64,000 nt of DNA from Dyadobacter koreensis. Lineage in GTDB: Bacteria; Bacteroidota; Bacteroidia; Cytophagales; Spirosomataceae. Each line of letters opens with the position of its first letter. Position 1 is the first letter of the stretch. The stretch is from positions 190,704 to 254,703 of the forward strand of contig NZ_FNXY01000010.1 in assembly GCF_900108855.1 (NCBI RefSeq). Direction: 5' to 3'. The notes under the pieces are model-generated. The model saw nothing but the letters and a program-made list of their open reading frames with translations, had not been told where the DNA came from and did no database searches. Made by a program: the position numbers and the translations under genes. Shown piece by piece: positions 58,860 to 64,000 of this stretch.

Positions 58860-60050
58860 ATGTACGGAAATATTAAGGAACAACTTCAAGGCGAACTTGA
58901 CGGGATAAAAGAAGCCGGACTTTATAAAACCGAACGTATTATTGTGACGCCTCAGGCGGCACAAATTGCGACAGAAAATGGTAAGGAAGTTTTGAATTTC
59001 TGCGCCAATAATTATCTGGGTTTATCATCTCATCCCGATGTTATCGAAGCAGGTATTGACGCGATTCGCACACATGGTTTTGGAATGTCTTCTGTCCGAT
59101 TCATCTGTGGAACACAGGATATCCATAAAGAACTTGAACGCAAAACAGCTGAATTTTTAGGCACCGAAGATTGCATTTTGTATGCAGCAGCGTTTGATGC
59201 AAACGGTGGAGTTTTTGAGCCTTTGTTGGGAGAGCAAGACGCTATTATTTCGGACGAACTGAACCATGCTTCTTTGATCGATGGTATCCGTTTGTGTAAA
59301 GCAAAACGTTTTCGTTACAAACATAATAATCTGGAAGACCTTCAAAAGCAACTGAAAGATGCCCAGGGAAGCCGTCGTATCCTTATCGTTACAGACGGAG
59401 TTTTTTCAATGGACGGAACGATTGCGCAGCTTGATAAAATCTGCGATCTGGCGGAGCAATATTCGGCCATGGTAATGATCGACGAATGTCACGCCTCTGG
59501 CTTTATTGGTAAAACAGGCCGTGGAACACACGAATTCCGCAATGTAATGGGAAGGATCGATATCATTACAGGAACTTATGGAAAGGCGTTGGGCGGTGCT
59601 TCGGGCGGTTTTACGGCTGCAAAAAAGGAAATCGTTGAAATTCTTCGTCAGCGTTCGCGTCCTTATTTATTCTCCAATACATTAGCTCCATCCATTGTAG
59701 GTGCTTCGATAAAAGTGCTTGATCTTCTGACAAGCTCTACTGCGCTTCGCGATAAACTTGAAAACAGTACAAAATATTTCCGGGAAGAAATGACCAAAGC
59801 TGGTTTTGATATTCTTCCGGGAGAACATCCCATTGTTCCGATCATGCTTTATGATGCAAAGCTGGCTCAGGAATTTGCAGCGAAGCTTTTGGAAGAGGGA
59901 ATTTATGTGATCGGATTTTTCTATCCGGTTGTTCCGCAGGGTAAGGCTCGTATTCGGGTTCAGATCTCAGCAGGTCATGAGCGACATCATCTTGAAAAAG
60001 CAGTTGGCGCTTTCACCAAAGTCGGTAAAGAACTGGGCGTTATAAAATAG
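58860..60050 (+). CDS. kbl: 2-amino-3-ketobutyrate CoA ligase (glycine C-acetyltransferase)
   Basis: Kbl cleaves 2-amino-3-ketobutyrate with CoA to glycine and acetyl-CoA. The 396-residue product is an alpha-oxoamine synthase with NYLGLSSHPDV, GTQDIHKELE, DECHASGFIGKTGRGTHE and the PLP lysine Lys242 in TGTYGKALGGASGG. Length matches E. coli Kbl. It follows the dehydrogenase by 33 bases, completing the pathway. Confidence 0.96.
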   Translation: MYGNIKEQLQGELDGIKEAGLYKTERIIVTPQAAQIATENGKEVLNFCANNYLGLSSHPDVIEAGIDAIRTHGFGMSSVRFICGTQDIHKELERKTAEFLGTEDCILYAAAFDANGGVFEPLLGEQDAIISDELNHASLIDGIRLCKAKRFRYKHNNLEDLQKQLKDAQGSRRILIVTDGVFSMDGTIAQLDKICDLAEQYSAMVMIDECHASGFIGKTGRGTHEFRNVMGRIDIITGTYGKALGGASGGFTAAKKEIVEILRQRSRPYLFSNTLAPSIVGASIKVLDLLTSSTALRDKLENSTKYFREEMTKAGFDILPGEHPIVPIMLYDAKLAQEFAAKLLEEGIYVIGFFYPVVPQGKARIRVQISAGHERHHLEKAVGAFTKVGKELGVIK

Positions 60051-60070
60051 TAATATCCATCAGCAGAAAT

Positions 60071-60108
60071 GCAGAAAGCCGGATACTTTACAGTGTCCGG
60101 CTTTCTGC
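60071..60108. terminator. hairpin between kbl and the transglutaminase-like gene
   Basis: A perfect 13-bp stem GCAGAAAGCCGGA/TCCGGCTTTCTGC (60071-60083 and 60096-60108) lies between convergent genes. It lacks a long T run on either side, so termination efficiency is uncertain. Confidence 0.75.
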
Positions 60109-60124
60109 TTCATGGTAGTCAGTA

Positions 60125-60940
60125 TTATTTATTTTCCTGTGGAGGCTCAGGTTCCAGAAGTTCAACTTCGACGTGCAAAGATTGCAAGGTTGCATTTCCA
60201 TACTGGGTTATCATTGCAACATCCGCCGCATCACGGCCATGCGCGATTTCAATCCGGTAACCTTCCGTTTTTTCCTGAACAGCATCGAATGTATACCAGT
60301 CGCCGCCAATATAAACTTCAAACCACGCGTGCAGATCCATTTCTTTTAATTTGTCAAGATACCCGACGGTCATCCGGGTTGGAATGCATAAATTCCGACA
60401 AAGTGCAATCGCCAAATGCGTAAAATCCCGGCAAACGCCGATTCGGTTTCTTGCCACATCCAGCGCGGTAGTGCTGGCATCGGTGACTCCGTACTGGTAT
60501 TTAATATTGCTGTGAATCCAGCTTCGTATCGCTTCAACCTGCTCGTAACCCGGAACAAGATTTCCGGCGATTTCCATCGCCAGCATATTGATTTCATGCA
60601 GATCCGATTCGCAATACCGGCTTGGTAAAATGTAGTGCATAATATCATCAGGCAAATCGCCAACAAGCATAAAAGGCGGCGCTGGATTCGGAATCACTTT
60701 CGTCGGGTTGACTTGCGCTTCTACTTCTGTAGTGATGATGACCTGGCCAACCGGTAAAATAGTTCGCTGGCAAGGGTTGCCGTAAATATCGGTATATTCT
60801 GAAAATGGAACGGGCGGTTCTATATTAAAACCCTCCTTGATAATCGACTGTCCTTCCTGACGCCGTGGACGTAGCATTGTTGTCACTGTTGTGGGCGCAT
60901 ATACGTCGTACGTAAATATGCTGCGTCCCTTCATTTTCAT
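60125..60940 (-). CDS. transglutaminase-like cysteine protease family protein
   Basis: The 271-residue product has an N-terminal beta domain (about 1-110) and a transglutaminase-like core with the catalytic triad Cys170 (NRIGVCRDFTH), His204 (MDLHAWFEVY) and Asp219 (WYTFDAV). No signal peptide is seen, so it is probably cytoplasmic. These proteins act as peptidases or amidases rather than crosslinkers; substrate unknown. It is convergent with kbl. Confidence 0.9.
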   Translation of the reverse strand: MKMKGRSIFTYDVYAPTTVTTMLRPRRQEGQSIIKEGFNIEPPVPFSEYTDIYGNPCQRTILPVGQVIITTEVEAQVNPTKVIPNPAPPFMLVGDLPDDIMHYILPSRYCESDLHEINMLAMEIAGNLVPGYEQVEAIRSWIHSNIKYQYGVTDASTTALDVARNRIGVCRDFTHLAIALCRNLCIPTRMTVGYLDKLKEMDLHAWFEVYIGGDWYTFDAVQEKTEGYRIEIAHGRDAADVAMITQYGNATLQSLHVEVELLEPEPPQENK

Positions 60941-61302
60941 GTAATAATCGTTTAAGTAAAGTTCAGTAAATATAGAAAGCTTTCCTGTCGGAAGTCAGTG
61001 AAAAAATTCATTGTTAAAATTTTCTTAACACACCATGTTTAAACAATTGTGCCAGCCAAAGCATCCTAAGTAGTCTGTGAACGAAGAACTTATTTTTGTT
61101 ATAAAATATTCAAACATCGTTTTATTGGGTGTGTAAAATTCAGTTCAGGAAATTGACCTGAAAACCCGGATTAGATTAAAATTAAATTCTTTGAGACGTG
61201 ATCTAATTTTACTAGATTTCCGTTTTCCAATACAAGAAGGCACAATCGAGTATGATTTTGGCGTACGTTGTGTTAGGTAATTAAAATTTAAAGATTATTC
61301 TT
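60941..61302. other. intergenic region with a -7 promoter element
   Basis: This 362-base gap between divergent genes holds no gene I can support. TATTTTTG (61091-61098, + strand) is an exact TAnnTTTG match 204 bases before the YceI gene, which would leave a long leader; a nearer start is not obvious. The rest is A/T-rich with no strong hairpin. Confidence 0.45.
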
Positions 61303-61836
61303 ATGGCAATTACAAAGTGGATAGTAGACCCGGTACACTCTGAGGTACAATTCAAAATCAAACATTTAGTGATTTCTACAATCACGGGTTCTTTCAACAA
61401 CTTTGAAGGAGGAGCAACATCTGATTTGAACAACTTCGAAAATGCTGAGATTCATTTTTCATTGGATGTGAACAGTATCGATACCAATCAGGATATGCGC
61501 GATGCGCACTTGAAATCGGCTGACTTTTTTGATGCTGAGCAGTTTCCGCATATCACTTTTCAGTCGAATTATTTCCATAAGGTTAAAGGCGACAACTATA
61601 AACTTTCCGGCTTGCTGACGTTAAAGGGTGTTACAAAACCCATTGAGCTTGATGCAGAATATGGAGGTTCGGAACGTGATTCCGATGGAAACATAAGAAT
61701 CGGTTTTGAAGTAGAAGGAAGAATCAGTCGCCAGGAATTTGGCCTGAATTATATGCAGCTGACAGAAACCGGTGGTTTGCTAATCGGAGAAGATGTTAAA
61801 CTTCTTGCCAATATTCAGTTGGTAAAACAGAATTAA
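61303..61836 (+). CDS. YceI-family protein
   Basis: The 177-residue product is a single YceI domain, a lipocalin-like barrel that binds isoprenoids in solved structures. Visible motifs are WIVDPVHSEVQFKIKHLVIS, the repeated HxxF-type turns (DMRDAHLKSADFFDAEQFPH), LTLKGVTKPI and the C-terminal RQEFGLNY. There is no signal peptide, so this is a cytoplasmic-type member. It has its own terminator. Confidence 0.93.
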   Translation: MAITKWIVDPVHSEVQFKIKHLVISTITGSFNNFEGGATSDLNNFENAEIHFSLDVNSIDTNQDMRDAHLKSADFFDAEQFPHITFQSNYFHKVKGDNYKLSGLLTLKGVTKPIELDAEYGGSERDSDGNIRIGFEVEGRISRQEFGLNYMQLTETGGLLIGEDVKLLANIQLVKQN

Positions 61837-61855
61837 GCGAACAATATCTTTGATG

Positions 61856-61897
61856 AAAATGCCTGCTCCGACACGCTTCGGAGCAGGCATTTTTTTG
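61856..61897 (+). terminator. terminator after the YceI gene
   Basis: A 16-bp stem AAAATGCCTGCTCCGA/TCGGAGCAGGCATTTT (61856-61871 and 61878-61893) with a 6-base loop ends in a T run. It starts 19 bases after the stop. Confidence 0.93.
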
Positions 61898-61956
61898 ATA
61901 AACCTTTTTATCTGAATATTATATATCTTGTAGTTTAAACTATTTCGATATATAAT

Positions 61957-63078
61957 ATGAAATTTAATATTTTCTGTTTAAGTAATATTTTATGGGTATT
62001 CGGTATAGCGACTGGTGCGGCTGGGCAAATCCAGTCATCTGCATGGGTTCCGCTTTTTAATGGAAAAAATCTTGCAGGATGGGATACTTATATGCGACAA
62101 CCGGAGGGGACAAATGAAAAGCCTTTTGCTCTTAACAATGATCCGCTAAAAGTTTACACGGTATCCGAAGGAGCGATACACGTATCCGGGCAAATCTGGG
62201 GCGGAGTCAGTACAAAAGATGACTATGAAAATTACCATCTTCGGTTCAAAGTAAAATGGGGAGAGAAAAAATGGTATCCTTCTCCTAACGATTCCATAAA
62301 AAGAGATGCGGGACTACTTTATCATGCAACCGGTCCATTCAATTTTGCGTATGGGTGCTGGCTTCGCAGCAGTGAACTTCAAATCCAGGAGGGAGAAATA
62401 GGAGATTTTTTTGGAGTTGGAGCCGGCTCCGCAGAATTTCCTATGAGTAAAATTAAAGTCAAAGGAAAGATACTGGATCAATACAATGCAGCGGCACCGT
62501 TGAGAAGAAATGCAGATGCCATAGGCGGTGGCCGTGTATATCGCTCCGGTAATTTTGAGCGAAAACATGGGGACTGGAATACTGCTGAGCTCATCACACG
62601 TGGTGCAGATGCGGTGTATATTGTAAACGGCTATGTTGTTAACCGGCTTTTCAATACCTATCGCGATTCTCTGCAATTACAGACAACGAGGGGAAAAATC
62701 CAGTTTCAGTCAGAGGGGGCGGAAGTTTTTTATAAAGAAATTGAATTACGTCCGGTAAATTTTATTCGAAAAAGTGCTCCTAGTGTTACAGCTGATCTGA
62801 TGGTAATAAAAAATATAAATAGCGAAACTCCTCAAAATTTAAAAATTACGAATTCAGGCGACGATTTTGAATTAGTGGCAGTAGAGCTGATAGGTGCTTC
62901 AAATGATCAATTCCGTTTTGAACTGCCTGCTTTTCCGCTATTGCTGGAAAAGGGAAAATCACTGACGCTGCCAATTTTTGTGAAATCTGGAACGGTTTCG
63001 CATAGTACTGCGAAACTGCGTCTGGAAACGATATTGGGCCCTGTAGCAAATTTCGAGGTCAATCTGGAAAGCAAGTGA
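61957..63078 (+). CDS. DUF1080 exported protein with C-terminal Ig-like domain
   Basis: The 373-residue product has a signal peptide (cut near GAAGQ, residue ~24), then a DUF1080 domain (about 30-270) with LFNGKNLAGWDTYMRQP, YHLRFKVKWGEKKW, ELQIQEGEIGDFFG and WNTAELITRGADAVYIVNG. Residues ~280-373 are an added beta domain (SVTADLMVIKNINSETPQNL, LEKGKSLTLPIFVKSG) like the HYDIN/choice-of-anchor Ig folds. It precedes a ceramidase-family gene by 72 bases. Substrate is unknown. Confidence 0.85.
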   Translation: MKFNIFCLSNILWVFGIATGAAGQIQSSAWVPLFNGKNLAGWDTYMRQPEGTNEKPFALNNDPLKVYTVSEGAIHVSGQIWGGVSTKDDYENYHLRFKVKWGEKKWYPSPNDSIKRDAGLLYHATGPFNFAYGCWLRSSELQIQEGEIGDFFGVGAGSAEFPMSKIKVKGKILDQYNAAAPLRRNADAIGGGRVYRSGNFERKHGDWNTAELITRGADAVYIVNGYVVNRLFNTYRDSLQLQTTRGKIQFQSEGAEVFYKEIELRPVNFIRKSAPSVTADLMVIKNINSETPQNLKITNSGDDFELVAVELIGASNDQFRFELPAFPLLLEKGKSLTLPIFVKSGTVSHSTAKLRLETILGPVANFEVNLESK

Positions 63079-63150
63079 TACCTGATTGTTATCAGCCGGT
63101 TTTCCAAATCCTTCCATATCTTTACCGCTCAATATTATCCTTTCTGTTTC

Positions 63151-64000
63151 ATGAAATTCCTCAAAATACTTTTTTATATCCTTGGGTCACTTCTGTTTAT
63201 TTTATTGATAATGGTCGCGACTATGGTCACAACCGTTGACCGTACGCCTTATAAGGAAATGGCCTATTATAAACAATGGAAAGAAAATATAGGGAGGATC
63301 GCGAACGAACCAGCAGCCGATACGACTTCAAAACAAATTATTGCCGGCTGGGCAAAAGTGAATATTACCCCTCAGACACCAGGACCAATGGCAGGTTATG
63401 GTAAAAGAAAAGGAGCTCATTATGAGGCTGTTCATGATTCGATTTATGTGCGGACCGTGGTGGTTGATAACGGAATTTCAAAAGCCGCAATTATTACGGC
63501 TGACATGCTTATCGTACCGCCCAATATCACGGAACGTGTGAAGGAATTATTACCAAAAGTCAATTTCACTTTCGATCAGGTTTATTTCGGAGCGATTCAC
63601 AGTCATAATAGCCTGGGTGGCTGGTATAATACGATCACCGGAAAACTTTTTGCAGGAGCTTATGACGCTGCTACTGTCGAAAATATTTCGCAGGCTATAA
63701 TTAAATCAATACAAGACGCGCAGAAAAACACTCAACCAGCAACAATTGCTTTTGGAGAAGTTAAAGATACCCTCGACATCCGGAATAGGCTTGTCGGAGA
63801 AGAAGGAATTCTTGATCCGTGGGTTAGAAATATTGAACTTATTAAAGCAGACGGAAAGAAAGCGCTGATCACTTCTTATGCGGCGCACTCCACGGTACTA
63901 AATGCCAAAACCATGGAACTATCACGGGATTATGCCGGCGCTTTGGTTGACGGTCTGGAAGCGGGCGAGGCAAATTTTGCAGTATATATGGCTGGCGCAG
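63151..64000 (+). CDS. neutral/alkaline ceramidase-family protein, 3'-truncated
   Basis: The frame is open from ATG 63151 to the window edge (283 codons). The product starts with a hydrophobic anchor (about 5-28), then a domain matching the N-terminal part of neutral/alkaline non-lysosomal ceramidases: WAKVNITPQTPGPMAGYGKR, AIITADMLIVPPNI, the zinc-binding region FGAIHSHNSLGGWYN and TSYAAHSTVLNAKTMELSRD. The catalytic serine region may lie in the missing part. It could hydrolyse sphingolipids, which some Bacteroidota make, or act as a general amidase. Confidence 0.85.
   Translation, partial: MKFLKILFYILGSLLFILLIMVATMVTTVDRTPYKEMAYYKQWKENIGRIANEPAADTTSKQIIAGWAKVNITPQTPGPMAGYGKRKGAHYEAVHDSIYVRTVVVDNGISKAAIITADMLIVPPNITERVKELLPKVNFTFDQVYFGAIHSHNSLGGWYNTITGKLFAGAYDAATVENISQAIIKSIQDAQKNTQPATIAFGEVKDTLDIRNRLVGEEGILDPWVRNIELIKADGKKALITSYAAHSTVLNAKTMELSRDYAGALVDGLEAGEANFAVYMAGA

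Noticed and set aside
1..64000. CRISPR arrays, tRNA or rRNA genes, insertion sequences, prophage
   Set aside because: No spaced repeat arrays, cloverleaf genes, rRNA segments, transposase or phage-like proteins were seen; every gap above 300 bases was read and described.

Overview
The window is a gene-dense, entirely chromosomal-looking stretch of a Bacteroidota genome. The best fit is Cytophagales, and a Spirosomaceae/Dyadobacter-like organism is my inference. The signs are: a DAHP synthase fused to a C-terminal chorismate mutase, an S46 dipeptidyl peptidase, STN-type TonB receptors with DUF4249 lipoproteins, an SDR-type threonine dehydrogenase, paired OmpH chaperones behind BamA, zinc-free S14 and L36, A-rich leaders with almost no Shine-Dalgarno sequences, and several exact TAnnTTTG (-7) promoter elements. 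I see no rRNA, tRNA, CRISPR array, insertion sequence, integrase or phage gene.

Layout. (1) 1-13434: the S10-spc-alpha ribosomal protein super-operon from a truncated rplB to rplQ, all on the + strand, including secY, map, infA, rpmJ and rpoA, closed by a strong terminator. Two short genes, rpmD and rpmJ, lie inside it. (2) 13627-25777: housekeeping genes: carA, an exported rhodanese-thioredoxin protein, eno, an FtsB-like division protein, a low-molecular-weight phosphatase, gpmI, a lipoprotein, a coiled-coil membrane protein, ppk2, rdgB, an FKBP lipoprotein, an NrnA-like DHH phosphoesterase and ndk. (3) 25850-29600: a fasciclin lipoprotein, a DUF1080 protein, and a LytS/LytTR-type two-component pair whose kinase carries an N-terminal pentapeptide-repeat domain. 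(4) 29923-34614: the envelope cluster uppS-bamA-ompH-ompH, then an exported Ig-like protein and lspA. (5) 37455-43679: proline dehydrogenase and DAHP synthase-chorismate mutase (divergent), an SGNH hydrolase, an S46 peptidase and thymidine kinase. (6) 43795-48693: an unknown soluble protein, an outer-membrane barrel, a lipoprotein, an HMG-CoA-lyase-like protein and a nucleotide-sugar epimerase. (7) 48953-57140: a tight five-gene surface operon: exported protein, TonB-dependent receptor, two DUF4249 paralogues, and a macroglobulin-like protein. (8) 57241-60050: a threonine-to-glycine catabolic module with a divergent Lrp regulator. (9) 60125-64000: transglutaminase-like protein, YceI, a second DUF1080 protein and the start of a neutral-ceramidase-family gene.

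How the genes work together. The first third is translation, secretion and transcription machinery. UppS, BamA, the OmpH proteins and LspA together supply lipid carrier, outer-membrane assembly, periplasmic chaperoning and lipoprotein maturation, and the window contains many clients for them (lipoproteins, barrels, TonB receptors). Convergent neighbours repeatedly share one bidirectional hairpin terminator. The best candidate for an under-described system is the 48.9-57.1 kb operon. Its components belong to recognisable families, but the substrate and the role of the chimeric 808-residue protein cannot be read from sequence. I found no clearly novel defence or mobile system.
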